Source: Vespa crabro
Lineage: Eukaryota; Arthropoda; Insecta; Hymenoptera; Vespidae
Assembly: GCF_910589235.1 (NCBI RefSeq)
Contig: NC_060956.1
Coordinates: 814,501-878,500 of the forward strand
Length of the DNA stretch: 64,000 bases
Reading direction: 5' to 3'
The notes beneath the pieces were generated by a model. The model searched no databases. It was not told where the DNA came from and worked only from the letters and a program-made list of their open reading frames with translations. Of this stretch, positions 36,186-50,637 are shown piece after piece (positions within the stretch are counted from its first letter, which is position 1; the number at the start of each line of letters is the position of its first letter). The position numbers were made by a program, and so were the translations under genes.

Positions 36186-37148
36186 TGCTGTGCTCCAAGA
36201 AGCGAGAATCCGTGCGTGGACGAGACCACAGGAAACTCTCTCAGTCTGCTGCCAACCGTTTATCGATTCATTACGTCGGCTATATACGTAGAAACACACA
36301 CACATATATATATGTACAAGTTCACATAAATCGTCGTTACGTCTCCTTTCGAGAGATGGAGAGAGAAAGAGAGGGAAATTAGTTTACGTATCCTGCTCGA
36401 TAAGCATGTATAAAATTGTGTAGGATTTACGGTAACGGTCGAACGATTTAATTTTCCAATTTTCTCGATAAATCTAAGACTCGTTTAATATCGATTAAAC
36501 GCGCCAAGTCGAAAGGGAGAGGGCGATTATTCGATAAATTCGCGAATAATATACTTTCGCATGATGCACGCGACAACGAGACATCGATCGTCTTTCGGAT
36601 AAGGTCGACGCGTGACCATGGTGTTGTACGGACTCGTGATTTATGACCGAAGCCGTAGTAGGTTCTCTTCCTTCCTTAAAAGAGACGAAGCTTCGCTGTT
36701 AAGCATATAAAGTCTCCTCCTCCTCCTTTTCTAAAGGATATATCCATTTTGAAATCCTTCGTGTTCCATAATATCCTTCCTTTCCTTTCCTTTCTTCGTT
36801 CAACTTTCTTCTATTATTATCTATCTCTCTGTCTATATTTATCTATCTCGCGATACAATGCGTATAGGCACATATAATACGTATTATAATATTGTACGAT
36901 AATGCTAATTATATTTATGAGATGAAAATATATGAGAGAAATGAAACGATTGAAATAAAATGCTATTATAGTTCGATATAATGGAAATAAAGGAGAGGAG
37001 GAACTCGAGGAGGGAATTGAGAGCTAAGAGAGCAGGCAGACTGGGTGTTAGCCAAGGAACACACGAGCCAACCCGCCGTATATACGTATCGATGGATCGT
37101 GAAAGAATGTGCGTGTACCGAGGAGAAATCGTTGCGCTCACGGTTCTA

Positions 37149-37180
37149 CACGCGCGCGCGCGCGCGCGTGTGTATGTGTG
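37149..37180. repeat. (CG)n then (GT)n
   Basis: Alternating CG at about 37151-37168 is followed by GT units; strongly Z-DNA-prone. Confidence 0.9.
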
Positions 37181-38107
37181 TTGTTCCCTCGCGACTACGA
37201 GAGGCCACTTTCACGCGAAGCGAACTCGAAAGATTCTAGTGTCTCTTTCTATCTGATATTTTGTCGTTTAAATTGCGTTACCTACCTAAAGTGTTTCGCG
37301 ATAGATAAAATTCGTTCAGAAAGAATCTAACTGCTCGCTCGCTCGACATTTATATAATTTATGTCGCGGCCTCCGTACGTACGAAAAATATTTATCCTTT
37401 CGAGACTATTATATCTATTCGCTATTTGCAAGCAATTAAACGAATATATAGTCTCGGTGCGTGCCCTTTCCCAATTTCATTTAGATATATTTCCTGGAGA
37501 TTCGAATAAAAAGCCGAGCATGTTCTTCATTATTCCATAGTCTTTATTTGCATAGCCTTGACAAAAATAGAATAGACTCGTGGAATGCCGAGATTTACTC
37601 GATTGATCTTTAACTATAGATTTCTTTTTTTTATTTTTTTATTTTTTTTTATTTTTATTATTTCTTCTATTTTATTTAATCGAACAACCGAATATATATA
37701 TATATATTTCTCGTCTCGTTTATTTGTATCTTCGAATTTTCTCTCATTCGCTTTATAACCATCTTCGTTTGGTCACGGAATCGAATGGCCACGGAATATA
37801 TACTAGGCCGCATCGCGAATCGACGATAACGTTACGAACGAGGAGGATAGAATTCGCTCGACGTTTTTCGCGGATCGTGGACGATTGCTGTTGCGGCTGA
37901 AACGCGTTGCTACGCGAACGAACGAGCGGAGTTTGCTTGCCTCGTTGTGTCTATATGTCTCTCTGCGTGTACGTGCACGCTACGATCGCTAGAAAGTTCA
38001 ATAACCAAAACACGAGCCAGACCATATCCGTTTGCGTTCGAAGAGCTGTTCGAGGCTTCGGCTTGTGCTACGTTTTCCCGTACAAACGCGTACGGACGAA
38101 TATTTCA

Positions 38108-38127
38108 TTTCTCTATCGATAGAGAAA
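38108..38127. repeat. 20-bp perfect palindrome
   Basis: TTTCTCTATCGATAGAGAAA is self-complementary around ATCGAT. No protein-coding context is evident. Confidence 0.6.
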
Positions 38128-38185
38128 AGAATCGTGTATCGTTTAACTTTCGATAACTCTTATCGATTTTCGGCTAAAATGATTG

Positions 38186-38223
<38 letters not shown>

Positions 38224-38546
38224 ATTGTAATCGTAAAACAAAAGACTCGTCGAAGAAAGTTGGAGGAGAATTCGTGACTCGATTCATTCAGACTCTCTCT
38301 TTCTCTCTTTTTGTTTCTTTTTTTTTCTTCGTCCGTTCGCCGTCGAAGAACGAAAAGTCCGAGGAAAGTGTCAAAGCATCATAGAGAAAAGGGGAATAGT
38401 TATCAGTATACCGAGGACTTTTTGACTGATAGAAGCTAGCTGCTAGTAGGAGTCGAAGAGTCAGTCAGTCGATGGTTGCTTTGCGTAGATCGACGAGGAG
38501 AAACCCGTGCCATGAAGCGGGCGGCGGGAGGAATCAAGATGGAGAG

Positions 38547-38580
<34 letters not shown>

Positions 38581-40317
38581 GAATGAAGAGGGTGGTACGG
38601 CCGATGATCCCTTCGGAAAGGAAGAGAACTTGAGCGAGAACGGATTCGATCGATAACAGCACGGCCGCTCTCGGAATGCCGCTTCGGATAATTGGTAGGA
38701 CGAACGAGAAGAGACTCGTGCCAATCATCGTGTTTCTCCTTAGCAATTCGAATGTGTGAACTACGAACGATGATATACGTTGATTGCCTTTACTCTTCTT
38801 CCTCTTTTTTTTCTTTTTCTTTTTCTCTTTTTTCTTTTTTTTCTTATCCTTCTTCTTATCTCGACAGAGAGATATATATATACATACATACATATACATT
38901 TGGTACGTTTTCCTTTACGTCGATATTATTCGATGCTTCATTTGTTTTTTTTTTTTTTTTTTTTCAGTTTGACATTGTCTTCCTTTATTTCATTTCATTT
39001 GATTTGTTTTTTGTCTGCCCCTTCCGCCCATATCAAAGAGAAAAAAATTAATAAGAGGAGCGTGACTTTATCGATTAATTTATTATATTTACGGTCAAAT
39101 AGCAGAGAATTAAAATAAGTAACCGAAACTTCGAACTCGATTTGTAATTCATTTTTAGTAAGACCCGAGTAAATTGTTCTCTCGTTCTTCTTCTTTCCTC
39201 CTCCTCCTCCTCCTCCTCCTCCTCCTGTTATCTTCCTCCTTTTCTTTAGAATCGGACGGTGAAAGTTTTGCTTGGTAGAAATCGTCTCGCTTCGTAGAAA
39301 AAGTATTCCGCTTGTGGAGAGAATCGAGTAAATAAATAAGCCGAGACCGTCGTGCAATTAGTATCGCACAATGAGTCGAGTTGTTCTACTCGGTGTACCG
39401 TAATGCTCGCACGGCTGTTGCTGGAAACAAAGACGTAAAGCGGCGGGTCCTTTAATCCTCTCTCTCTCTCTCTCTCATTCTCTCTTTCAATGTCGAGTGA
39501 GAGAGCAGGAGGGAGCAGAGTCTGCTGATGGCGCAGAGGCACTCCGAGGTTTGTCTCTCTTTGTGCGCTTCGCCACGCACCATACACGGTTTGCCTTTTG
39601 CAAACTATATCCCTGACCGGCCCAATTTGGCGCTCGCTTACCGAGTCAACGATTCGCAACCGTCGAGTGTGGTATATTTCAGGTATATCCACTACTTTAC
39701 TTACGCTCTTAATTCTTTCGATTCGATTTTTTTTCTCCCCTCTCAATGTTATTCCTCGCGTGTTTACAAGTAGGAAAAGAAAAGGGTATCGTACGTACGA
39801 TTTTGATCTTTCGACGTGTTAAACGGGAACGATGAGAGATAATTGTTTGTTAATAATTTCGCGTTGATATTACAATCGACAAATAAAAATAATCGATCGT
39901 TTCATTATACCGATAAATAATATATGTAATATTATATCGAATTTCCGTTTCGGATAATGGCGTACAAGCTTTCTAATGAATTTCTATTGTCAATTCCAAC
40001 CTGACGTACAAAGTTAAAAAGAATTAATTTATAACAATATTGATATCCTTTGATCTAAATTTATAGATCGCAAATAATACGTAGGAAAACTTTCATAATA
40101 ATGAACTATCAAACGAAGAGAATTATAATTATAATGATACCGAGTACTCGAACTTTCTATTAATGTATAAACCACTCGATGAATAATAAATTTTATCGGG
40201 AATCAGAGTACTCCAAAGATTAAAATATAATATAAAAGCGAGCCGGGCTCTTACGATGGTCGAGTTACATGAAAACGAATGGAGCTCTTTCCGGTTTTCG
40301 ATTTAAAGGGAATGAGA

Positions 40318-40338
40318 GGGAGGAGGGGAGGGGTAGGG
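40318..40338 (+). repeat. G-quadruplex motif
   Basis: Four G runs (GGG, GGGG, GGGG, GGG) with loops of four, one and two bases. Confidence 0.5.
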
Positions 40339-41522
40339 AGAGGCGAAAAATGGAAATAAATAAAAGGATAACTAATTGGCTTTGGACGATCAAACGGCGT
40401 ACACCGAGAGTTTCGTTCCAGCGCGAAATATTATATAATGATTAACGGTACTGTGAGCGAACGAGAGAGAGAGAGAGAGAGAGAGAGGAAGAGAAACAGA
40501 TAGTTAGACAGAGATGGAAAGGGAATCGTTTTTAAGTCGACAACGATGCTTTATATCGACGCGCGTTTCCGATGCGGAAATCTGCTTTTATTTGCATAAA
40601 TCTCGAAAAGAGGGAAAGGTGCCTATCTCTCTTTCTCTCGTTCTCCAGTCGCTCTTCCAGTCGACCTCGTTATTCCGCCGTCTCTTCCATTTCTCCCGGT
40701 AAACGTCCGCGAAGCGATTTTTCACAGTCATCTATTCTGGATAGACTATGAATACATCAGCTTCCAAGCAACGTCCGTGAAGGAGAAGTAGAAGAAGAAG
40801 AAGAAGAAGCATTGTTCAACGTCAGACATCGTTCGCTATTATGCCTTTGACGTAAGACAAAGCCGCTTCGAATATTCTTAAACGCGCGCGCGCGAACGAG
40901 AAAATTTTCTTTAAACTCGTTGCGCCATTGTTGAAGAAAAAAGAAATTCCATGGATATTTTTCTCTTTTCGTTTCGTGAGGAAGGATGGGGAACGAAAGA
41001 TTATGGCTAATTTTCAAGGTATCTCTCTAAGGTCACCACTTCGCGAGATCGTACCAATGAATTCGAGGACGAAATAATCGTGATCCTTGCAACAGAACGA
41101 TAATGAGAAAGAGAGAGAGAGAGAGAATACTATTATGAAAAGTAGGCCAGCCGTGGCACTGATTCTTTCCTCGTTGCTAGACGGTAACACACGATTAACA
41201 CAAACACATATACTTGTATAGTATTATTTCATTCTTCCGTATGTTTGGGTCGTGCGGTATATAAAAACCACTTTTTTCGTCGATAATACTAATTCCTATT
41301 AGTACTTACGGATATAAATACTTAGATATACTTTTGAGTAAACTTCTTTCAGTTCTCATCGACAGAGCCCGTACAATATCCAAGAAACTCCGTATCATTC
41401 TTCATTATCGCCTTTATCTTATTTGTTTCTTTGACAAATTTTTTCCATCGTGACTACGTCACGATTTTTTTTTTTCTTTTCCTTTTCCTTTTTGCTCGAT
41501 AACGCGCATTAATCTACATATG

Positions 41523-41562
<40 letters not shown>

Positions 41563-41961
41563 GCTACATACATCGTAACCTATACATACGTAAAAAGTGG
41601 ATAATTTTCTTTATTTAAATACCGTTAGGTGATATTCATTGAACGTCAATAAATCCCTCTGTCTCTAATTTTTTTTCAATCATTCATTATTTTCCTAACG
41701 CGTTATTCGTCTTGTTTATCTTCTTTCGTCAATGTTCCAACGTTAAAATGTGAATATATCGATCGATTTCTTCTTTTACTTCTTCGTAACTTCCTCCCGA
41801 TACGACGATACGACGATATACCAATGGAACTAGAACGAAACTTGTTGGAAAGGCAAACGCGAGTTAGGCATATGTATATGTTTCTCTTTAAGGATATACA
41901 TAAGTGTGTGTGCAAGTACGCGCTACTTATATTTTGAAACGAAATCGTTGACAAAAAAATG

Positions 41962-42063
<102 letters not shown>

Positions 42064-42241
42064 ATAAAAGAAAGAAAACGGAAGGAAAAAAAAAGAAATG
42101 AAAATGCGTACTTACGATAGGAAATCAAGGGAGATGCTCGCAGAGTCGATATCGAGATTTATGTGACGTCGATGACGCGTGGAGTACCGCTTGAACCGAA
42201 TTTTACGCGGACGAAACTAAAAGCGATCGAATTTTCCTGAT

Positions 42242-42244
<3 letters not shown>

Positions 42245-42300
<56 letters not shown>
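42245..42300. repeat. (CT)n
   Basis: Pure CT repeat of 56 bp, 185 bp after the 93-bp AG repeat. On one strand the two are complementary and could pair. Confidence 0.95.
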
Positions 42301-42309
<9 letters not shown>

Positions 42310-42646
42310 GCTCGCTCTCTTCCCCCTCCTCTTTCATCTCGTCGTTGTGCGTTTCCTCGTTGCGTTCCCGCCTCCTACGCCAGTGTAAATTGCGTTATCG
42401 GATAGCGGCGAAATTTTACCGACGAGAAACGAAACTGATTTTATTTCTATCGAACGACATAGAACCGCTTTGTGTGAGAGTATGGTATTGCGTTACTACT
42501 CAGGTTTAGGTGTGCGCAAAGTACGAATAACGCGAGGCCGATGTCGCTCGTTTCGAATTCGCGCTTTTACTCGTGCCTTCTACCTCCGATAATTCGGTTC
42601 GTGAGCGTGCGTGTGCATTTGTGTATATATGTGTGTGTGTGTATGC

Positions 42647-42647
<1 letters not shown>

Positions 42648-42699
<52 letters not shown>

Positions 42700-42700
42700 C
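42648..42700. repeat. (AT)n after a (GT)n lead
   Basis: GT units at 42621-42650 lead into AT repeats ending near 42700. Confidence 0.9.
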
Positions 42701-43046
42701 GAAAGCACAAACCACTTCGGGAAAGAGTATGCTTTCGTCGAAAAAATCAAATTCTCGTCGACTGGAAACACCGATCTCTTTTCTCTCTCTTTCTCTCTCC
42801 CTCTCTTTCTCTCCGCAATGGAAATATTCGAAAGATACGAAAAACACTCCTACTTAGTTTCTATCGATAATTTTCGTTAGATCGAAGAAGAAAAATATAC
42901 AATTGTCCGGTTATATCTCGTCGGGAAATAAAATACAGGTGGTTAGTAAAAGAGGTAAGAAGAGGAAGCTGGAGAAATTCCGAGAGCACGGAGAGAGTAA
43001 AGAGGGGAATATAATCCAGCATGTCGGCAGTTTCTTTGCTCTGACG

Positions 43047-43063
43047 TACCAGGAGTCCTGGTA
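43047..43063. repeat. 7-bp stem with 3-base loop
   Basis: TACCAGG AGT CCTGGTA forms a short perfect stem in a unique, GC-richer patch at about 42,950-43,260. Confidence 0.5.
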
Positions 43064-43399
43064 AAAGTGGTAGTAATAGCGGTCTTGGCTGTGATGGGGT
43101 GCTGCTAGACTTGGCTAAGGTTGAGTAGGGTTACCTCTGTCCCTTTCTATCTCTCTTTTTCGAGGAAGAAGAGATCCGAAGGATGGTCCTGCGGCAATAA
43201 AGGATCTGCCGAGCGTCTAGAAGGCCTTCTCCTGCCAAAAGTCTTTCGAAATGGGGACGTTGCACGACGACTAAACTCTGCAACGTATAAAATAGTTTTC
43301 GAGGAAATTCGAAACGAATTTTATCGATCGAATAGAAGACGACCGTGTCCGCCGAGCTTAATCAAATCGATCTCGTTCGTCTAAAACAGCATCGTCTGT

Positions 43400-43465
43400 G
43401 GTAGTAGTAGTAATAGTAGTAGTAGTAGTAGTAGTAGTCATCGTCGTCGTCGTCGTCGTCGTCGT
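43400..43465. repeat. (TAG)n then (GTC)n
   Basis: TAG units 43400-43438 pass directly into GTC units 43440-43465. Confidence 0.9.
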
Positions 43466-44055
43466 GTCTACATATCTCGACTCCATCCGAATCTCCTCCG
43501 AGCGCTAATGAGCGAAGTCTCCTCGGATTACCAAGTTTCACGTTGGCGCGAGCAAGCGAGTTGGAGCGTTTAACGGCTGAACGACCGACGGAAACTTGAC
43601 GAATGCTAATTAGTATCGACGCTTGGAGCCACTCGACAGCCTTTGGAAATTTTCCTTACGGTAATTTCCTCGACGTGATTATCGTTCCGCTTTTGTAACT
43701 GAACGTTCAATGGCGATTCTTCGATTCTTCGGGACGATCCTATTTTTTTCAAGACACAACTCGTCGTTCGTTGCGAGTCCCTACGAGAAAGTAATTACGA
43801 AAATGATTTAGGAGTGAACGATCGATCGATTCGCTATTTTATCAACGTCACATTCGCTTCTCCTCGATGGATCTATTTTACGATAATGCTTTTAATCGCC
43901 AATTACATCGATAAAAGTTATTATATAAGATTATTATACTTATTATATAAGATTAATCTTTAAAATTTTAACGCGAACGAAACGAACTGCCATAATTTAA
44001 TATGAATTATTCGGTAATAAAGTAGAATAGACGTAGAAATAGAACGTTTGATGGC

Positions 44056-44100
<45 letters not shown>

Positions 44101-44860
44101 GTGGAAATAGGGGAGATTAGGCAAAAGAGCGAGAGCTCAAAGGATACTGTCGTGTGGCAAGGGCTGCTCGTTAAAGCGGAAAACAAAGTACGGAGAAGCA
44201 TGCATGCGGAGAGGCCCCTCTTTTTCTCTCTTATCTTCTCATTTTCGAGCTATGCGATGCGTAAATATTCAGACAAGTATTTCTTTCCTTTTTCTTTTCT
44301 TTTCTTTTTTCTTTGCTTTTTTTTTTTCTTTTTTCTTTCTTTTTTATAAATAACTACCTGCACGTAGGGTAAAATTATAGAGAGTTTTCCAGAATCGATT
44401 GAACGGCCTTTAAACATCCGATAAGTTTAGAAAGTATGGATATTACGGTTTTATAAAAAAGTAAAAGAAAAAAGGAGAAAGAAAGATTTAACACACTCTT
44501 TTGACTCTTTCTTCGTTGTAACTATAAAAATCTTGTCGGGTCATTAATATCGAGCGATCAAGGTCGTGAACGAAGGAAAGAAGGAAGGAACCTGAAGGTA
44601 GAAGGAGGCCGAGAATGTCCGAGTCGATCGACCTAGTTGTACGTAAAAGAATCTACGAAGAATTTACGGTTTTGTAAGACTGCGCGTGCGCTCTCAACAA
44701 AGCGTAATCTACTTGACAAAGATATTTTCTCACAGAGCGTTGGCGTGTTTTACCATCGACGGACGTCAGAGTAACGAGGATAACGCGTATAGTGATATTT
44801 TTGAAGGCAAAGAAAAAAGAAAGAAAGAAATGGGACAGGAAGTTTATTATTATAATATAC

Positions 44861-44892
<32 letters not shown>

Positions 44893-45051
44893 ATTATTAT
44901 AATAATAAATTTTAAGATTAAAAAAGAAATTAAAAAAAGAAAAAATATAGATATCGGATATATTTTCAAATTCTTAATCGATCATTGATACTTAGTAAAC
45001 AGCAAGAGAAGAATATATCCTGCATATTCGTGCGTCTATATTAGATTTATT

Positions 45052-45077
45052 CGCGCGCGCGCGCCCGTGTGTGTGCG

Positions 45078-45108
<31 letters not shown>

Positions 45109-45115
45109 ACACACA
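45052..45115. repeat. (CG)n then (GT)n
   Basis: CG alternation at about 45052-45064 followed by GT repeats to about 45110; Z-DNA-prone. Confidence 0.9.
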
Positions 45116-45586
45116 TTATATACAAGCACAGCAATATAGCCGGGGGAAATAAGTTGGCGGAACTTCGGGGGCGAGCGTGCACAAGGCCTTTGCTGGAGAC
45201 ACGAAGACGAGGAGCTAGACGTTCCTTCTCTCTCTCTCTCTCTCTCTTTCTCTTTCTCTTATAGTTGCTTCGTGGGAGAGAGAGAAAGGAGAGGAGAAGG
45301 AGGGAGAAGACCGGGAGAGATCGAAACGAGATTAGAGAGTTCCACCAACGGCGGTACGCCGCTTCTCTGGGTCAAGGAAACTCCTTCGAGCTAACGTTTT
45401 CGATATGCCTTGAGAATTCTCTCCTTGCATTTTGGAAAATCACTTTGAGTGGTCGTTCGATCAAGTTTCATCTCTTTTATTTATTTCTTTTTTTCCCCTC
45501 TCTTTCTTTCTTTTTCTTTCTTTCAGAAAGAAAACGTAATAGATAACATAGTTTACACGAATTTTCATTCATTCGTTTTATATGTA

Positions 45587-45624
<38 letters not shown>

Positions 45625-45827
45625 AATCGTGGCTAGTTTTGTGGTCTAAACGAAAGAGAGAACGTAAGGTAAGGTAAATGAGAGCGAAGGTCCTTGCCAG
45701 AGTAGACTCTACTCCTGTTGTGTTTCTTTTATACGGACGCGTATATACATAGTTGCGAGATAGAAAGAGAGACGTAGTATGAAAAAAGGAAAGGGATGAG
45801 AAGAGTCGAGAATTCTTGCAATGAAGA

Positions 45828-45868
45828 AGAAGAAGAGGAGGAGGAGGAGGAGGAGGAGGAGGAGGAGA
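45828..45868. repeat. (AGG)n
   Basis: AAG units turning into AGG units, purine-only on this strand. Confidence 0.9.
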
Positions 45869-46057
45869 GGAAAACGCGTTAAAGAAAAGAGATAGATAGA
45901 GATAGTGAGAGAGTGAGAGGGCGGGGAGACGGAAGGAAAGAGAGAGAGAGAGAGAGGAGAGCCGTGACTGTGACTATGCTGGGATGGCATGATGGCGGGT
46001 GGTATGGGTCGTCACGGCAACCAGAGAGGAGGCCAGCAGAAGCAGCCTGTCTCGACG

Positions 46058-46065
<8 letters not shown>

Positions 46066-46115
<50 letters not shown>
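46066..46115. repeat. (CT)n
   Basis: CT repeat of 50 bp adjoining a Gly/Gln-rich short frame that is probably chance. Confidence 0.95.
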
Positions 46116-46118
<3 letters not shown>

Positions 46119-46475
46119 CTCGTACTCGCACTCGTTCGCTCGAGCTATCCTCATCCTACCTCCTCCGCCTCCTCCTAGCCATTCTCCTTTTCCATATTCT
46201 CCTTCCATCAGCCGTTAACCGTTACGCGCCTACCACTTCTCTTCCTCCTACTCCTCTCTTCTTATCCTCCTTCGTGCTCGGTCGGTACCTCTTGCGGACG
46301 TAACGTCGCCTTTTCTAAACTAGGAAGTAGGCAGAGTTTAGTTGGATGCTTATCGTCTCTCGAGTTGGCCCATCTTAACAAACTATATGTATATTTATAT
46401 TTGTCATGTTTTTATTTCGCCATTCTTTCCAATGAATTTTATAAATAAATTCTTAAGAGAGAAACGGACAGACAG

Positions 46476-46479
<4 letters not shown>

Positions 46480-46534
<55 letters not shown>
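46480..46534. repeat. Compound (GT)n(GA)n
   Basis: GT repeat to 46514, then GA to 46534. Confidence 0.95.
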
Positions 46535-49001
46535 ATTCAGCTTGGCAACGAAAGATATTACGCCGGATTTTCGAGGTAACATTATAACTCGACGAGCTTA
46601 AAAGCTTTATTATGTCGTCACGATTTAGCATGTTTCTATTTACTGGCCATGATTCTTTCTGAAGACCTTCGACCTTCGATAATACGAAACGTCAGAAATT
46701 GGCGGCATATCGCGACCGATTAGAGTCTCTTCGTTTCTTCTTCTTTTTTTCTTTTTTTTTTGTTGTCTTTTTTTTCCTCTCCTTTTGCGACTCTCTTTAT
46801 CGTGAATTCCTCGCAGAACGACTCGAATGTATATGTAAATGTGAGTTCTCTTGCCTTCTCTCTCTCTCTCTCTCTCCCCCTCTCTGTCCCCCTCTTGAAA
46901 TTTCTCGACGCGCAAGGGCGACCGCCCTTTTCTTCCAGCTCCCTGAATCTCTTTGGGAATTATCACCGGCCAAGCGTCGAGGAAAGGAGTCGACGACGGT
47001 GAAGCCACGAGGACGACGACTTTGAAACTCACTTTGACTCTCTCTGTCTATCTCTCTCTTTTTTTTATTCGTTTGTCTACGTTTTAAAGGGTTTCGGACG
47101 TTCCAAAGTTTCTGTTTGATTAATCCCCCGTTTAAAGGCGCGGCGGTATTAGGGATCAACGACCCAATTTCGCGTGCCTTTCGACGGCCCGGTAATTAGT
47201 TCCGGAAATTTTCTAGTCAAGTCGAAGCTTCCTAATTACATTGAGGAGAGAACGTTATAGAAACGGTATAGTGAATATTCGGTACAACCGTTCTATGATA
47301 TATCTACCTCTTCATTGTATCTAACTCGAAGAGTTTGCGATAAATCGATAACGAAACCTTTGTACGATCCCTTCGTCTGTGTGTGTGTGTGTGTGACACG
47401 TGTATAATAACTTTCGTCGATCGTGGGCCGATTACGAAAGATCGATTTTACGCGAGAATTATCGAGGGGAAGGAAAGAGATGTGTGGAGGTGGTGGTGGA
47501 GGAGGAGGACGAGAAAAAAAACACGGAGGCGTAATCGCCTTCGTTAAAATGTGGACATTTAAATAGACATACCAAAATTACGAAACGATTTCTAATTAAA
47601 AACGGACAGAGGCAACTTTTTGTTCTTCTTCTTCGTTTTATTTTTTTTCTCCTTTGTCTTCTTTTCTGTTCTCTGGTCTTTTTTGTCTTTCTTTTTTCCT
47701 CCTTTTTTTTTTTTCCTTTTTTTTCCTTTTCCCTATCTATCTTTGGACGCTTATAACTGGTCGCGCCAGAGCCAGTGGCGTAAAATTATTCGGCTCGATT
47801 ATTATAAATTTCACGGTTGCTCGTAAAGTTGGCAAATTAATAAACGAACGATATATGACTCATAGTGCTACGCCTATGCTATGGCCAATATCGTCGTTCG
47901 TTCCGTTTTATCCCACCTAACGCAAAATTAACTTTTGCGATTTTATGAGATTCGATGGGAAGGTTATCGGCCAATTGAAAAGAAAAGAAAAAAAAAAAAA
48001 GAGAAGATTTTTTTTTTTTATATAACATTTTCTTACTTTTACGTTGAATAACGAGTAGCAGCACAATCTATTATCTTGCTGGGAAACTAGCAATTAGAGA
48101 TTACGGAGGTAGTACGAATCTGAAAGATTTTCTTCGCATGACATACGTCAGTACGTTCTAGAGATCGGAGTGCTGTCGGAGTACTGCTCGTTGAAGAAGG
48201 AGAATGAGCAGCAGAGAGAGAGAGAGTGTGTACTCGTGCATCCTTAATAATTCCATTTCATTCGTCATTCCGATCGCTCCGTTGGGTGGGCAGAACGCCG
48301 ACACCGAAGCGTGCGACACTCAACAGGTATTAAAAAGTCATGACTCACTCGTCGTTCTCGTGATCTCTCTTTCTCTCTCTCTTTATCTATATCTATATAT
48401 CTGTCTATCTCTATCTCTCTTTGTCTCTCTCTCTCTCTCTCTCTCCCTCTCTTTTCTCTCTTGGTTAGAGAATCTCTTAAGATGGCGCTTCTTGAATCCA
48501 CCGAGACGAGAACATTACTTTGCACTCGCGTAACACGCATTCCTTAATATAGTCGAGCGTCGGAAGTAGACTTTTAGCTAAAGCATTTGAACGCTTCAAT
48601 TCTATTCGCATTAAAAAGAAAAATCGAATCTTGTCGTATCTCTCATATTTACAATAAGATCGTATAAACGAAAATTCTGATCTCAGCGTGCCGATCGCTT
48701 TAACATAGTTTTTGTATTCACGAGTGAAGGAACGAAACAGAGTGAGAGTAAGAGAGAGAGAGAGAGAGAGAGAGAGGGAAGGAGAGTAGATGAGATAAAT
48801 CGTGGCGAGCACCTCGCAACCCTTGTAATAGTTCCAGCAGGAACGTGTTCTTCTCCTGAAAAAGTTGCAGGCAACTCGCGAGAAGGAGGAGGCTCGTATA
48901 TCCGTTCCGAATAAAGAGTGGCTTTACACTGCGACTTCCAACGAGCGCGTAAAAACGGCACGTACGTTACTCGCGTAGGCGTGTGAAAGAGAATGGGAGA
49001 T

Positions 49002-49005
<4 letters not shown>

Positions 49006-49066
<61 letters not shown>
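49006..49066. repeat. (AG)n
   Basis: Pure AG repeat of about 60 bp. Confidence 0.95.
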
Positions 49067-49070
<4 letters not shown>

Positions 49071-49787
49071 GAGAAAGAGGAGGGAACAGAGTTGCGGGGG
49101 TGTGGGAGATGTAAAGAAAAAAACTGTAATCCCATTCACGTTGGACAGTCTGATTTCAAAGGGGTCGTTTGCCAGGAACGCACAAAAGAAGAGTCGACAT
49201 AGGAATTCACGGAAGTTTAAGGGATAACGGACGTGTTCCGTCTGCTCTCTATTTTTCTCCATCTCCATCACCTCCTCCTCCTCCTCCTCCTCCTCCTTCT
49301 TCTCTTTCTACTTCTACTCTTTCCGTCCACTTTATCGTCTTCTGCCTGGAAGTAAGTTTTTATCGGACGACCGAGTCTAATAACGTTCGATCTGCCGGCA
49401 AACGTTAAAAGACCTTTCTTCTTCCGTCTATCTTTCTCTTTCTCTATCGTATTCTTTCTCACGCATACACACGCAGACACACCCTTTTCTTCTCTTTCGT
49501 TTTCCTGCTTTCCGTGGAAGAACGCTTAGGTCAACGACACCTCCTCTCCGACAAAACTCTATCGCGTTGAACGCGACCGAAAACGAAGCATTAAAGAAAC
49601 ATGAGTCCTCTCTCTCTCCCTCTCTCATTCTCTCTATCTCTCTTCTCCCTCTGTCTCTCTCTCTTTCTCTCTGACTCTCTCGCACCTCGGCAAGACAGAT
49701 GCTCGACACGCACGTCGCCTCACGAATTCCCGATTCATTCCTTCCTCTCTTATACGATCGTTTGTATCCTTCGAGGATACAAGCTCT

Positions 49788-49808
49788 CCCCCCCCCCCCC
49801 CCCCCCCC
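49788..49808. repeat. C21 homopolymer
   Basis: Twenty-one uninterrupted C. G/C homopolymers this long are rare in AT-rich genomes; it is G4- or i-motif-capable. Confidence 0.9.
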
Positions 49809-50605
49809 TCGAAACTCGGAAACAGAAACAGAACGAAGAATCGAAGAGGATGATTCCAAAAACGTTTGCTTGTCTACTTTAGCAAAGATCGATTTCTTAA
49901 CGATTATTTCTTTTGTACCAAGAGAAGATTTTAGAAAATGTCTCTGATCTATTTATCGCGACACCACGTCACGAAATCAAAGTTAATTACGAGCTAGTAT
50001 TCAGCTAAAATTCTCACGTTGTATGGGTTTCGTGGCTAATTAGTATTAAATATTCAACCGTTTTCGGCATCGGTGAAACGAGCAAGCGTGTCTGTGGCCG
50101 CAGCCACTCGAATAATTAATTCCACTGATAATAACGCGCTTCGCGTAATCCCATTGTTGTACGTCGTTATATACCGTACCGTGTTCTTCGTTAAGATCGC
50201 CGCCATTATTCGAATTCACGAGAATTTCGACATTGTCTCGATGTTAGAAGTACGATTACTACACATTCCTATTCGATCTCTGTTTGTGCGAGGAGGGTAG
50301 AGAAAGAAGGAAAAAAAAAAAAGAAGAAGAAAGATAGAAAGGAAGAAAGAAAACGATATGATAATTATTTAAATAAAGCTATATCAAATTCGAGAAAGAT
50401 TTCGAAGGAACCATATTTGAGTATCGATAGTTGCTTGAGCCGATCACATCGGCGGGCCACCCACAGAGATCGAAATATCCCTACAACTCACGCACACACG
50501 AATATCTTATGTTTTTACGAAGTTGAACGAACACATAGAAAGTCGTACCACACATGTACGTACGTAGGTATATATGACGTTTACATCGTCACTCCTGGCA
50601 CGCGG

Positions 50606-50637
<32 letters not shown>

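Noticed and set aside
45965..46025. Possible X-box and Gly/Gln-rich start codon near GTCACGGCAAC
   Set aside because: The half-sites overlap and do not meet the RFX consensus; the frame runs straight into a CT repeat.
48204..48330. Possible exon ending in CAACAG before GTATTA
   Set aside because: No convincing acceptor and the upstream frame begins in an AG repeat.
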